A stretch of DNA of 64,000 nucleotides from Rhynchonema sp. JSB1_4 (GCA_030248065.1 JASAMV010004951.1:62001-126000); one strand, 5' to 3'. Positions 45,930 to 59,500 are shown, numbered from the stretch's first letter. The notes: generated by a model not told the origin, from the sequence alone. Made by a program: numbers and translations.

Positions 45930-46344
45930 AAGGTGTGCTAGCTGAATGCAAAATGTGTTCGGTCATTTGCGGTAGCTCATCAGAAAATGAAATGCACAAT
46001 TCAATTTACAATGAAGCTTTTCCTGTTCTGCGGATGGCACGTATTTTACCTGGACCCCGACACTACGCACGGGCACGCTGCGATTTATTTCCACGTGAAT
46101 TATCGTAATGCCCGCAATAAACGTTTGCCAGCGTACGTTGTTTCCATGGACATCACTCGATGGATTTCTGTGGCGTTTTTCGTCAGATAATCCGTGAATC
46201 TTGCAGTCTGAGAACAAGGGAAGTCGATTTTGAAACTGGGCTAGCTTTTCCCAAAATGCTATGCCAGCCAATCCCATGGCTAAAAACGTATGAAAGAGAA
46301 TTTTTTTGAAGCCCGGATAAAATTGTGATTGTGACACCACAAAG

Positions 46345-47356
46345 CAGTGGTGTCGTTGGCAGTGTAGTTCCTGGTCCGGAGGGGAACAGCACCCGAGGGG
46401 GACAAAACCCACCCAGCGGCCCGGGGGGAGACAAGAAAAACGGGCGGGAGGGGGAGACCACGGGGGGGGGACGGGGGGGAGGGGAGAATCGGGCGGGGAG
46501 GGCAACACAAGTCGCGGCCGGCAAGACAAAGAGAAATCGGTCGGGGGTATCCCCTTTTTTTCGGAGGGGGAACAGACGTACCCACCTGGGGGGAAGGGGG
46601 GGGACGGACCCGGAAAAGGGGGGGGAGAACCCAAATTTGGAGAAAAGTCATTTTTTGAGGTCGAAAATTTGGGTCATTTTTGCCCCCTTTAGGAAAAAAA
46701 TTTCAATAAAAAGGGTATTTTGGCGATTTTTGACGACATTGACCGAAAAATCACTCATCTTATGCCTAAAAATGCCTATTTTAGGCCAAAAGTTGCCTAT
46801 TTTAGGTAAAAATTGGGGGAGCAGACGTACCCGGAGGGGGAACAGTGGGGCAGGCGTACCATGGAGGGGGAACAGACGTACCCGAGGGGGGACCCCCCTC
46901 CTATACTTGCGTATTTTTCCGCAAAATATATTTTTGGAAAAAAAACCGTTTTTTTTCCGGAAAAAAAACCGTTTTTTTTCCAAATATTTTTCCAGTACTT
47001 AAGGATACCCATGGTCCAAAAACGCCTATTTTGGAGAAAATTTTGTCGGGAAATGGCCTGAAACATGCTAAAAATGCACTTGGAGATTAAAAAGTGCTCA
47101 TTTTGAACTGTTTAGCACCGATTTACATTAGTTTTGACAACATCCTTTCGTAACCCTTGAAAATATTTCGATAATTTTTTGAAAATAATCGGTTTTTTTT
47201 ACAAAAGTTGCAATTTTGAATAATTTACGTAAAAATAAAAACGATGTTTTCCGGTCATCGTAAAAAAAACGGTTTTTTTTCGGTTTTTTTTCCGGAAAAA
47301 AAACGGTTTTTTTTCCGGCCCGCAAGTATACCCCCTCCCCCCCAGGAACTACACTG
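46345..47356. mobile_element. CAGTGTAGTTCCTGG element next to a CAGTGGTGTCG left end
   Basis: A CAGTGGTGTCGTTGG terminus at 46345 runs straight into CAGTGTAGTTCCTGGTCC at 46360, and the latter's partner CCAGGAACTACACTG ends at 47356. It looks like an insertion just inside the end of another element, though no target duplication is clear. It contains the insertion at 46902-47330 and the shared 'AAAAGTCATTTTTTGAGG' core. Confidence 0.5.
46902..47330. mobile_element. TATACTTGCG hAT-like element, 429 bp
   Basis: Ends TATACTTGCGTATTTTTCC and GGCCCGCAAGTATA are flanked by an exact 8-bp duplication CCCCCTCC (46894-46901 and 47331-47338). The body carries 'GGAAAAAAAACCGTTTTTTTT' and 'CCAGTACTTAAGGATACCCA'. 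It is the intact reference copy for this family (others at 33715, 47500-49600 and 54577-54955). Confidence 0.85.
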
Positions 47357-47692
47357 GGGGGAGGTTTCGGAGTTACTCGAGACACCCCCCAGAGGCTACC
47401 AAAGATACCCCTCCCTATGGTCCGTCAAAAGGCGAAAAAAGGCCGTTTTTTTGCATGCAATTTTACTACAAAATTGGCCTAAAAATGGGTACTGTTTGAT
47501 ATACTTGCGTATTTTTCCGCAAAATATATTTTTGGAAAAAAACCGTTTTTTTCGAAAAAAAACCGTTTTTTTTCAAATATTTTTCCAGTACTTAAGGATA
47601 CCCACCCAGTGTAGTTCCTGGTCCGGAGGGGGAGATAGCGGACCCTCCGTTTTTTCGGAGGAGGAGATAGTGTACCCCCGAGCAGTGTAGTG

Positions 47693-48104
47693 GCAGGCCC
47701 ATGTGTGGGAGGTAAGTATGATGCGGGGTTGGGACCGGAAGCGTGAGAGGAGAGGTATGATTTTGGTCACCCAAAAAGGCGAAAAAACACCGTTTTTGTG
47801 ATACAATTTTGGCCAAAAATTGAGGTAAAAATAGTACTTTTTCAAAATTTTCGCCGAAAATCGCCTAAAAATAGGTATTATGGGTGGGTTTGCGCGCGGA
47901 GCGCGCGATTTTTGCGAAAATAAGGTCGAAAAACACCGATTTTTGCCTTACAAAGGTATAAAATTGCTTGTGAGAGGTATGATTTGGAGTTGTGAGAGGT
48001 AAGTACTCAATCCCCCCAACCCCCCCTCGGGTTTTGTGGTAGGTAAGTACCGAGAGGGGGTACCCCCCCCCCCCCCCAACCCCCCCCCCCCAGCCACTAC
48101 TATG
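47693..48104. mobile_element. CAGTGTAGTGGC element, third layer
   Basis: Ends CAGTGTAGTGGC and AGCCACTACTATG are flanked by CCCCCGAG (47685-47692) and CCCTCGAG (48105-48112), seven of eight. The interior has the GC mini-hairpin at about 47891 and 'GTGAGAGGTATGATTT' repeats. Confidence 0.75.
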
Positions 48105-48348
48105 CCCTCGAGGGGGGGAAGAGCCAAATTCAGTAAAAAGTCACTTTTTGAGGTAGAAAATTTGACCTATTTTTGCCCCTTTTTGGAAAAACTTCTTCAT
48201 AAAAAGGGTATTTTGGCGACTTTTGAGAACATTGACCTGAAAATCACACATTTTTGGCCTAAAAATGCCTATTTTGGGCCTAAAAATGCCTATTTTAGGC
48301 AAAAATTGGGGGAGATAGTGTACCCGGAGGGGGAGATAGGGGGATAGT

Positions 48349-48822
48349 CAGTGTAGTACTTGGTCAGGGTGTTGACGATAGATAGATTGGGACCCGAAAT
48401 GTGTTGACGATAGATAGATGACCAAAGTCCGAAATCTGGGGGGGGTCGACCCAAACTTGTTGACGATAGATAGATGGTGGGGGGGGGGTCGCCAAAAATC
48501 AAGGTATAGTATAGTGCACTAAGTAGGTAATAATGTGTAAATATTAATGAAAATGTGTATAGATGTACTAAATCCGCGCGTAGCGCGCGATTTTTGCCTA
48601 TTTGTGGTGAAAAATACCGATTTTGAGCCATTTTGAGGCAAAAATGTCAATTTTGGGTTCGAAATGTGTTGACGATAGATAGATTGTTCCCAAAATTTGT
48701 TGACGATAGATAGATTTGCCCATATGTGTTGACGATAGATAGATGAAATCAAAAAGTGTTGACGATAGATAGATGAATTGGGGGGGGGGGACCCCCCCCA
48801 CCCCCCTCCAAGTACTACCCTG
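48349..48822. mobile_element. hAT-like element with TTGACGATAGATAGAT repeats, copy 2
   Basis: Same ends and internal repeats as 5497-5979, flanked by an exact 8-bp duplication GGGATAGT (48341-48348 and 48823-48830). The copies differ mainly in homopolymer lengths and a few substitutions. Confidence 0.85.
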
Positions 48823-48884
48823 GGGATAGTGTACCACCTGAGGGGGAGATAGCGTACCCGAGGGGGACCCCCCTCCCCCCCAGG

Positions 48885-49275
48885 CAGTGTAGTTCCTGGT
48901 CCGGTGCGGCGGTTAGTGTACCTACCCCTTTTTTCCGTGCGGCGGTTAGTGTACCTCCCTGGGGGGGAAGGGGGGGGGGAAGACCCAAATTCAGGAAAAA
49001 GTCACTTTTTGAGGTAGAAAATTTGACCGATTTTTGCCCCTTTTTGGAAAAAATTCTCCATAAAAAGGGTATTTTGGCGACTTTCGACATCATTGACCTA
49101 AAAATCACCCATTTTAAGCCTAAAAATGCCCATTTTAGGCCTAAAAAAGCCGATCTTAGGCAAAAATTGAGGCGGTTAGTGTACCTGACGCGGCGGTTAG
49201 TGTACTAGTGTACCTTGGTCGCGGCGGTTAGTGTACCTTAGGGGCCCCCCCTCCCCCCCCCCAGGAACTACACTG
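48885..49275. mobile_element. CAGTGTAGTTCCTGG element inserted in a terminal repeat
   Basis: Ends CAGTGTAGTTCCTGGTCC and CCAGGAACTACACTG are flanked by an exact 8-bp duplication CCCCCAGG (48877-48884 and 49276-49283). The right-hand duplication is part of the terminal repeat of the element at 47607-49293. The core has the shared 'AAAAAGTCACTTTTTGAGG' text. Confidence 0.85.
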
Positions 49276-49608
49276 CCCCCAGGTACTACACTGAGGATAC
49301 CCATGGTCCAGAAACGCCTATTTTGGAGAAAATTTTGTCGGGAAATGACCTGAAACAGGCTAAAAATGCGCTTTGAGATTAAAAAGTGCTCATTTTGAAC
49401 TGTTTAGGACCGATTTACACAACATCCTTTCGCAACCTTTGAAAATATTTCGGAAATTTTTGAAAAAAAACCGTTTTTTTCCAAAAGTTGCCACTTGGAA
49501 AAATTTCCGGAAAAATAAAAACGTATTTTTCCGGGCCTCGGAAAAAAAACGTTTTTTTGGTTTTTTCCGAAAAAACGGTTTTTTCCGGCCCGCAAGTATA
49601 CTGTTTGA

Positions 49609-50240
49609 CATTTTTGCCGAAAATTGGCCTAAAATGACCATTTTTAGGTGTTTGCGCGCGATTTTTAGGGGTTCCGTCAGAAGTCGAAAAACACCTATTT
49701 TTGCCTTTGAAAAGCATAAATCTACTTACTCGAGAACCCTTTGGGGTCGGCTCGAGATAGATACCCTTCCCCCATCCCCTCTAAGGGTTGACTCGAGATA
49801 GATACCCCTTAGGGGGGAATCCCCCCATCCCCCCAGCCACTACAGTGGTTGGGGGTCCCCCTGGTACAGCAGGTCAAATAGATTGACGCTCCATCTTGGT
49901 ACATAACAGTAGATACAGGTCGCCGCCCGGCTGCTGGTACAGTAAGTTGCGATCTTTGGCTCAAAATGGTGTAAAATCGGCATTTTTCGCTCCAAATAGG
50001 CGAAAAATCGCGCGATACGGGCGAAATGAGCGTTTTAGAGCAGGTCGGTGTTGTCAAAAGTCGCCAAAATACCGTTTTTATGGAGAATTTTTCCAAAAAG
50101 GGTAAAAAATCGGTCAAATTTTCTGCCTCAAAAAGTGACCTTTTTCCTGAATTTGGGTTTCCCACAGAGGTACATTAACGGCCGCTCGGAAAAAAAGGGG
50201 TAGGTACACTAACCCCCGCGCCGGACCAGGAACTACACTG
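49609..50240. repeat. Fragments of several element families
   Basis: It contains 'CTCGAGATAGATACCC' repeats (49750-49806), 'GGTACAGTAAGTTGCGAT' phrases as at 42.6 kb, a degraded GC mini-hairpin (50008), the shared core text inverted (50045-50170), and the terminus CCAGGAACTACACTG (50226-50240) without a visible partner. Confidence 0.5.
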
Positions 50241-50515
50241 AGCCAGCCAGGACGCGGACAGCACAGGAGTGAGGAGGAGACCACTAGAAGGCAAAAGATT
50301 CCTTTCAGGCAAGAAAAATAAAAAAAATTTCTCGCGACACCTTGAGGCCACACATTGGTCGCTGGCTTTGGAAATCGGCAATGATGGCCTCATCGAGACT
50401 GAACTTGAGCTGAAATTGAATTCACCAACACAGCGAAAACGAATAACCTCACAACAAAAATTCAATAATAATAGCCATTGGTCGGCCAGCCAGCGGCTTC
50501 GATTTGTTATAAACA

Positions 50516-53500
50516 ATGACGTCGAACCCGAACGCACAACAACAGTTCTCGCCGAGTTTGGAAGAAACGGACGAAATAGTGCCTATCGATGATTACAATG
50601 CCGAAGAGGTTTGCCAATTGTGTTCTTTTTGAAAAGAAGGTCTTCAATAATAAATCATTGTTTTCTCATAATCATATCATAATTTCAGGGCAAATTCCAA
50701 GCGTCCATCAAATGGTTGATCACAAAAGTGTATGACAAGAACGTGCCGGATGCGTTGCTCAGGCCATTCGTTCGCGATAATAATGTGAGTTCTTTTTGCT
50801 GAGGATCACGAAAGTAGTTTGGGCGCCACTATGTGGTCCCGGTTCGGCACGTACCATCATGAGGCCTGGCGCTTCCACTTGGAATCGTTGCAGAGGGAAA
50901 ACAACCGTTTTTTTCTTCCTGAAAAAAAACGGCTTTTCCAGAGGCCAAAACAACGAACCGATTTTTCCCTGGCACTGGAAAAATATCGGAAATTTTCCAA
51001 ATTTTACAAGAAAATCTTCGTTAGTCGCCAAGTCGTTTTCTTGAATCGTATAAAAACACCGTTTTTTGTGTCTTTTGGTTGACTTGTCCGGAATGACTTT
51101 CCTCATGAAGCAATTTTAGACGATTTTGGGCTGTTTGTTACCTTCAGAACGTGCTTCCTGGGACTGCTTTCTGGGTCATTCTACTGGCTCATTGAAATTC
51201 TACTGGCTCATTTGCCAAAATCGACTGGCTCATTTCAACGTCGTTACTGTTCAGCTTATGCGTGTTGTTGACGTTACCATGTTGCTTCTGATGCAATAAA
51301 AAACTTGAACTTGAACTCAAATTCTTACTGGCTCAAATGGCAAAAAAAACCCTGATCCCATTTGAACAGGCGACTAACTTTTGGACTGAAAAAATATCGA
51401 AAAAACGGCTTAGCGCTTGACAATGGTGTCGTTGAGGGGGATTGGGGGCGTTACCCCCGGGTATTGGGTATGGGAAATTTTTCACTTTTGGAACAACATC
51501 CCTAAGAAATGACTTTTTGACCCCGAGAAGTGCCAAAATTGACTATTTTTCCCCAAAAATCAAAAATCGCTTACTGCCACAAGAAAACCCTGTTTTAAGC
51601 AGTTTTAGACCAATTCCTGGCACTTTTAGGACATTTTTGATGTCATTTTTCAGTACCCCCTCGGCTATGGGAAATTTTTGAATTTTGGAGAAACCCCCTG
51701 GTGTGGTAAATTTTTTACTTTTGGGGTGCATAGGAAATTTTTCCAAAAATTCGGCTGGGTATGGGAAAATTTCAATTTCTCAACGACACCCACATCTGGG
51801 CGCTTGGTAAACTAATAGGTCTGCCTGTCCAGTTGGTATTTTCTTACTTCATCGATTATATTTTGCGACTTACGAATGACGCTGTTTTACGCAAACCGCC
51901 GTGGGGTTGTCACCATAGCTGGAAACAACTTGTGCGCTTGTGGAAGTAGAATCGTAAAAGCCTCGAAATTCCTGCATTGATAAACGCGGGCTGAACTGGT
52001 AGGCGAGTTTGAGCCCAAGACGGATCAAATCAGTGTGTATGTTCATGTGAAAACTTGCTCAATTTCGTTGCAGAACCAACTTCATCTATCCCCACCGGCC
52101 ATGTACTGTCTAACCAGCGGCGAATTGTACACATCGGCGGCGGCGAAGATATTCCAAATCCAGGACAGCGCCTTTCTGGCGCAAAGTCACCAGGCCGTGC
52201 TGCACGAATTGCATCGGATCGGAATTGACTGCAATGACCCGAACACTGGAGAGCCGCTGACGGAAACGCAGCTCAAGATTGAAGCGCCGCTGAAAATGGT
52301 TGGTTGCTTTGGATATTATTGGTGTCTTGATCTGAACGTTCGCCACAGTGACCTGTATCCGGTAGGATTCGGATCGGCTCAACCGTGCCAAGTGCTCCTC
52401 TCCTCGGTTACCAATTGCGAGTTCTGACAGATTCAATTGTCGGCGTGTTTGGGCACCATCAGCACAAATCATTTTTAATGTTTCAAAGGTCCCAATAGAA
52501 TTTGCACCTGACAAGATCAACAACCGGAGAGGCCAACCTTATAAAAACGCAACTGCCACCATAGAATTTTTTGACACACCTAAAAGAGTCTGCACATGAA
52601 AATCAGGAGCTCGTGCACGCCGAGAATTTCACCTAGAATTGTGTCAAATCTTCACTTTGCCCCCAAAATTCTGCCATCTAATTGCAAATTCCACCTTGAA
52701 AGTTTTCAAATAAAAAAAAACGCTGACTGCCGCACTTTTCCAGCAATCCCATCTCAGCCTAATCGACGGTCTAATGGCTGCACACATGAAGTCAGTAGTG
52801 ACCGTGCAAAAAGTGGTCGAGGCCGTCGGGTATGTGTTGGTCGGGTTACACTTGTTTGCTGAAAGTAGCTTATTTTTTTGTTGTACCGCAATTTGTTGGC
52901 AAGCGCTGCTGGAAGACACGTGCTTTTTATGTGATCAGAGTAGAACATTTCCTGACTTTGTTGAAAGCAAGTATGGGCAATCCATCGGCTCATGGCACTT
53001 TTTATACACACAGCGCATGCAGCAGCACACGCCATTTTCTAAACAAGAGAACACTTGGGGGGAACTCCTTCTTATTCCCCCTTAAAATCCCGTTTTTTGC
53101 CTCTTCCCAAAACCTTTTCCCCTTTTTAAAAGGTAAAAGAGAGAAAAAGCACCTTAGGCAGAAAGAGCAAGCCCCGGGCGGGGCCACAGCGGCGGGGGCC
53201 CAAAAAGTATTCTTTCCTATTTATGCGAGTCAAAGGAAGCCGTGTCAACGTTGTAAGCGAACTCCTAGCTCAGGTCGAAAATCCACGACTCCCCTTGAAA
53301 CTGCAGAGAGAGAGAGAAATCACACCTGACATGCACGCCGCCAACGTCACCAGAAGCCTGAAACATTGTTTCGTGCGCCGGCTTCTTACGTGGCGTGTGA
53401 CGTCTGATTTCTCTTTCTTTGCATTTTCAAGGTGAATCGCACAATTTCGACCTTAGCTAGGAGCAACTGGATTGCACGTTGAGTGGGTGTTTGGACCAAT

Positions 53501-56500
53501 ATAATAAGGAAAGTATGATGCTGTACAGTTGCTATGTTCCGGAACAATTTCACTGGGTTAACTATTTTTCCTCGAAAAAATTATTTTTGTCCACAAGAAT
53601 ATATTTTCAACCACAAGCCCAGCATCGAAAGGTAAATCAGCGAAAGATCTTCTCGCAAATCACACTTTTTCCATGGTGATGATAATTTGTGTCTGTGTCA
53701 CTCTTCGTTTCGCACTCGCTTCGAATAATCAAGCAAAATGTCTGCTTTCCCAGGCGTCACACGAACGTCGACGCAAAAGAAGCCCCATTGGACGGCGAAG
53801 ACTCGTTGTTGTTCTGGGTGAACAAAATCTGTGCAGCTGTGCGCGACAATCAGGAGAAAATGCAACGCCGAGCGGGCGGTTAGTTGGAATTTTTCCATGA
53901 CTTTTCTTTTGTTTTTGTTCAATTCTGTGAACTTCATGCCTTGGGTCAGCTCAGATGGCTGTCAAACCTTATAAAGAATCGGATCTGCCGCGCGACTTTC
54001 TTGAATGGATCATATCTTGAATTACAGTGGTGCCTTTAATTTCGTTTGAACAGCACAAACGCTATTGCCGATCGCGATCAATTTTTTTCGAGATGCTCTA
54101 AGTCGGCAACTTTCGAAATTCTTTTCGAAATAGTCACGCGGTTGTTCAACTCAGATCCGATCCGATCACCAAGCTTCATATTTTTCTACTCTCTTCATAT
54201 CGTTCCACCGTAAATACTCACTTGCTTGCTTCTCGTCTTGTGAGTGCGATATTATGAGTAACGCTGGCGACCTCATGCGCAAGTGTGCTGTGCACACGGT
54301 TCGTTGTTGAATAAGATATAAAATTCTGCGAGTGTGTGTGCGTGAGTCACGCCGCTTCATTCTGCCTTGTGCTCAGCACACAACGTACTGCATGTCTCAA
54401 CTGAACCCGACAGGCAGTGTTGGGAATCAATGAGTGCATATACTCGAAAGTTTGGCAGGGATATGTCGTGCTCCCGGCTATTGTGTTTGCATTGATATGA
54501 AATTGGCGCCAGTTTTGTTATCGCGTATCCTAGTCTTTATTCAAGAATTATGTTTCTGCGTGTGCTTGTGGCGTTGTATTTGCGTATTTTCCGCAAAATA
54601 TATTTTTGGAAAAAGCCCGTTTTTTTGGAAAAGAGCCGTTTTTCCTGATATTTTTCCAGCACGTAAGAAAAGGATACATATTGTCCAAAAACGCCTATTT
54701 TGGGAAATGGTATGAGACAGGGCACAAGTGAATTTGGAGCGTCAAAAGTAGCCATTTTGGACTGTTTAGAACAGTTTTACAGTGGTCTTACAATATCTGT
54801 TTCGAGAAATTTCTCGGAACTTTTTGGAAAAAAAGTTTTTCCAAAAGCCTGCACTGGAAAAATTTCCAGAAAAAATAAAAGCGTATTTTCCAGGCTTCGT
54901 TCGGAAAAAAAACGTGTTGCTCCAAAAGAACGGTTTTTTTCAGCCCGCAAGTATATGGTATGTGGTGTGTCGTGTGTGTGTGTGTTTGCAACTTCAAATT
55001 GAGATATTGACAGGTTTTTTGCCTTTTTTTCTTTCAAAACTGTGAAATAATTCTGTTCACTGGTCACTGACCGACCTAACAACGCGCAAGGCATATTTAG
55101 CTGCATATGAAACATTTTTTTGAATATCTTGGCTTCATCACAGTAAAAAATCGCTGAAAATTCATTTGAGTTTTGGAGAAACCGTGAAAGCACAGGGTTG
55201 AGAATGAGATACACCACATGTGCAAAATCTATGCGTATACCATAACTGAATGGGGGCTCAATTTTTACGACGTGCCATGTCGGGCAATTGTGGCTTGGCT
55301 GTGACTTGATTTGGTCAGTTCTGTCTGATGTGGTTGTAAACCATCAGATTGACTGGTCGTTAATGGTCGGACGCCACACCAGCAGTGTTGTTGGCTCTGA
55401 AACTGAGAATGTTTATAATTCAAACACATGATATTCAGATATTACAATATATTTTCGGTTTTGCGTGAAATCATGGCAGAAAGTACCGATGAATATTTGA
55501 CTGTTTGGGCCTGCCTGCCTGGATGTTGGGGAGAATGTCAATGTCAATTCCAGCTTTTCATATGTGGTCGTGACGTCAAAGAGGTTGTATAGTTTTTCAT
55601 TTTATTATCGGTCCAAACAAAGTATACAGCAAGTGTTTCATCGCAACAGCAGCCATCAAGTAACACGCATGTTTCGAGCCACGTTGTCGACACGTTGGTT
55701 ATCATCCGTTTTTTTTCCAGAGGCCAAAATAACGAACCGATATTTTTTCGGGCTCTGGAAAAATATCGGAAATTTTCGGAAAATTTCCAAGTTTTCCAAA
55801 AAAAATGGAGAGTCGCGAGGTCAGTTTCTAAATCGTGCAAAAACACCACTTTTATGTGTTTTTGGTCAATTTCTCCAGCATATCTTTTCCTGACGAAACG
55901 CTTTTAGACCACATTTTGCCCAAATGTACCCCATCCGAACCGGCGACCAACTTTTGGCCTGAAAAAATATTGAAAAAAGCGTTTTTTTCGAAAAAAACGT
56001 TTTTTTTCGGTAAATATTTTTTTCCGGAAAAATTGCAATTGCAACAACACATTTGTGCAGTGGGTGACCAACCAAAAGTGTTTCTCTTTTTTGGAACGGC
56101 AGTAAAAAGCATAAAGACCGGGCGAAAGCACCACAAAGCACAAGTATGAAACTGTACTATAATTTGATATACTGTCTTGATTTTTCAGGCACGCTGTCCG
56201 ATCTGCCAATGATACCGGAAATGGAGGACCTGTACGAAGACATGTGTGACGGCGCGTGTGTGTGCACGGTCGTGTCCTATTACAGGCCACATCAGTTGAG
56301 GGTTAATGGTGAGTTGGGTCAAGCATCTGGGAGGAACCTTGCACCCGACACCCGTCACTTGGAGAAAAAAAGCCAACATCAAACAGTTTTGAGAATATCC
56401 AAGGATGCCCGACACCCTACACCATTAGTGACGAGTACCAGTGATGCAGTTAGTCCGGGTGGTTGATAACTGGAGGGGTGCAGCTCGGTAGACACTGATA

Positions 56501-59500
56501 ACTGGCCATATGTATGCCGTGCTGAAAGCAACAGCTTTCTGTGTGACCAGAATGGGAAATGGTGCATCATGTCCATGTTCAAATACCAGACTATGCTGTT
56601 TTCAAAAAAACCGCGATTATGTGCTGGCTGTAAATGCCCAGGTGGAAAGATAGTGCACTCCGTGTGCACTCAACATAACTGAGTTCTGTTTTTTTTGTTG
56701 AAAGTTGTGAAAACATATAATTTATCCTTTTCGCAGATATCTGCCTGAACGACCCAATGGGCCTCGGTGATTGCGCCTACAATCTACGTTTGCTGAAATC
56801 GTTCTGTCAAAAACATCTGCCGATCAATTGTTTCCATTTTGCCATCGAAGACATGCTCTACTTGCACGAATGTCTTCAGCCGAACATTCAGGTGATTTGA
56901 GGCGGGGGGGGGCAGTGCTGTAGCTGGGGGGGGGCAATGGTACCCTACCCGTCCCGACCTGGTACAGAACCCCTACCTGCCCCGATTTTTACCCTCAAAA
57001 TGCCCATTTTTTGGTAAAAAATGCCCAAGTTTTGACCGAAACCCCTTAGAAATGCAAAAGGTTCAGGTACACATCCCTACCCGCCCCGGATTTTGCTCCC
57101 TTTGTACCCTACCCGCCCCACCAAAGTAGCCACATCGCTGGTGGGGGACTGGGTGAACATTTTTGCTGACTATATTTGTTAATTTGGTCACATCCACACA
57201 CCAACCATAGTTGCGAAAAAAACCGGTTCTTTATACTTTGTGAAAAAAGCCGAAAACTTCGCAGAGGGTAAATTTCCGGAATAGGTTATGAAATAACAGG
57301 TACAGGCTACTTTGAGCCCAAAAACTGCTGTGAAGTGTAGTCAAAGACACAATGTGTCACTAAAGTCATAGAAACTGCTCAAAACCTCCAAGTTACATTG
57401 GTTCTATACCTCCAGATGGCACTTGGGCATTGATGAACCTCCAGAATGTTGAAAAATAGGGGTTAAAACGTCGTTCTCTCTTTTGTCAAAATTTGGAGAA
57501 AACTTTGCCCGTTTTTTTCACGGAATTTTATTTCCCGTCCAAAAATGGACCCGTTTTTTTTACTTTGTTTTCACGAAAATAAACCGGTTCTTTCCATCCA
57601 CAACTATGTATACATCCAACCAGAAGGAGGTTTGGATATTTACGCCACCGTGTCGTAAGTAATTATCAGTATTTTGTTGGACGAGTTTACAAGTTTTTTT
57701 CCATAGTTCTTCGGGTGGAACCGGATATTACGTTATTTTGGAATGCCTATCAGCATCGTTGGAAACATTTTATTGGGTTGATCTTTGATGCCCATCTTTC
57801 ATAAAATATGGCGTTTATTTTTCTTGAATTACATATATGCTCACTCAATTTATTTACTGATGTAGAAAGAAGGCAAAAACAAGGACAATCTATTCAGGCC
57901 TTTCTCGCCGACCTGTTTGTCCAATTTGAAGTCGAGGACACCAAACGTTCTCAGGCGCAATCACCGAATGCAACAGGTCTGATTTTAGCCGATGGCTTGG
58001 AGATTAAAAATACCGATGTTCAGTTTTTGAAGTGTTTAGAATAACTTTTAAATCTAGATAGAAACACACATTCGAAAGCACCCTGTTCAGCATTCACTGT
58101 GCGAATGATTGAAGTGCAATACCCAGTCCTTTGTACGTTGACTTGTATAACACCGTCGTGTCACTTTGTTTATTCTCCGTGAAAGAGGCATTGTATACAT
58201 ACCTAATTAATTTGAGCAGACGTTTAGCTGTTGTTTGCTTTATTTTGCCGAGTTCAGTTTGTAACGGGAGTAGACACAAGGTCCATCCTAACAAAGTTGT
58301 TGTGTTAATGCTTCATTCACATCTTAGATCACACGCGTAGCCCGACATGATGTTGCCCTGTCGACCACCACCAACATTCTCTTCCATTGCATCTAATTTA
58401 GGCGCCGCGCACCGCTCAACCGTCAACAAACCGACAGCTGGCCGACGACGGCTTGACGAGGCCCTGCAACCGGCTATACCATCTTCAAAAGACAACAGTC
58501 GTGGCCCGAGTCAGAGTAGCACATTTCTGTTGAGAGCACGCAATCCACAGTTGCAAGCCAGTGAGTGCAGTGTTGAGTTGACATTACTAGTGTTGGTTTT
58601 GTACAGAGCGTTGCACAGGTATTAGCTGGTTTTTACCAATTTATGCAATTTTAGCTAATTTTTACCAATTTATGCAGTTATTTATTGTGAACGCAAAACA
58701 CCAATCAGTATTGCCCAAGTCCGTGATCTGGTTTTATGCCAGTCAAAAAAAAACGGCTTACTGTGAAGTGGTTGATTGACACATTAAAAATAACGTGTTT
58801 GTACATATATATTCGTATGAAATGAAACATCGCATGATTTAGAGCAAGAAGCAGTTGACGTAAATTCGTCGGTTGACGATAAAAACCAGGATAAACCCCT
58901 GGAGGGTAAGTTCAACACTCACCCCAACTCACACCCAATTTGGCTCTGGGAGAAAATGTGGGTGAAAGCTGATATTGTTCTGTATATCCCCCTGAAGAGG
59001 TTATGGTGTGTCAAATATTGCTTGTTGTATCAGACGCGAGGGCAAGGTTACAGTGGCGTTTTTACTGAATTTTATTGTGACAGTAAACTTTCCTTTATTT
59101 CAGACGTGGCGCCTTCACTGATGAATTCGGCTGATTCACTGATGACACAAAGGTAAATAATTTTTTCAAGGTTTTCGATCGCCACCGCCGGTTTGCCTTG
59201 CGCGCTCAGGGTAGGTCTGACATTACTCAGCTCCGGTCTTCCCCGTGCGGCGGTCCCTGTGTGGGCAAGGCAACCCATCGTTGTAATTTTGCCCCTAAAA
59301 ATACTGTTGTTTTTTCAAAAAGCTTGCTTATGGGCGAAAAACCGATTCGTGAAAATCAGCGTGAGGAAACCTACGGTAACTTCGACGCGAAAGTAGATGC
59401 TGAAATATCCAGATAATCTCTTTTGTATTTTTTTACCTTTTTCGTGGGATTATTGCAGCAGAATCATTAGCTACCCAATCCACAGTGCTGTCATTATCCT

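Larger units (their letters stand above)
47607..49293. mobile_element. CAGTGTAGTTCCTGG element inside 47500-49600
   Basis: The left end CAGTGTAGTTCCTGGTCC and right end CCCCCAGGTACTACACTG interrupt the host element at AGGATACCCA, which is present on both sides. It in turn contains the elements at 47693-48104, 48349-48822 and 48885-49275. Its own sequence carries the shared 'AAAAAGTCACTTTTTGAGG' core near 48130-48310. Confidence 0.7.
47500..49600. mobile_element. TATACTTGCG element split by a 1.7-kb nested cluster
   Basis: The left part (TATACTTGCGTATTTTTCC to CTTAAGGATACCCA, 47500-47604) and the right part (AGGATACCCATGG to CCGCAAGTATA, 49294-49600) together reconstitute one element. They are bounded by an exact 8-bp duplication CTGTTTGA (47492-47499 and 49601-49608). 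Everything between is a later insertion. Confidence 0.85.
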
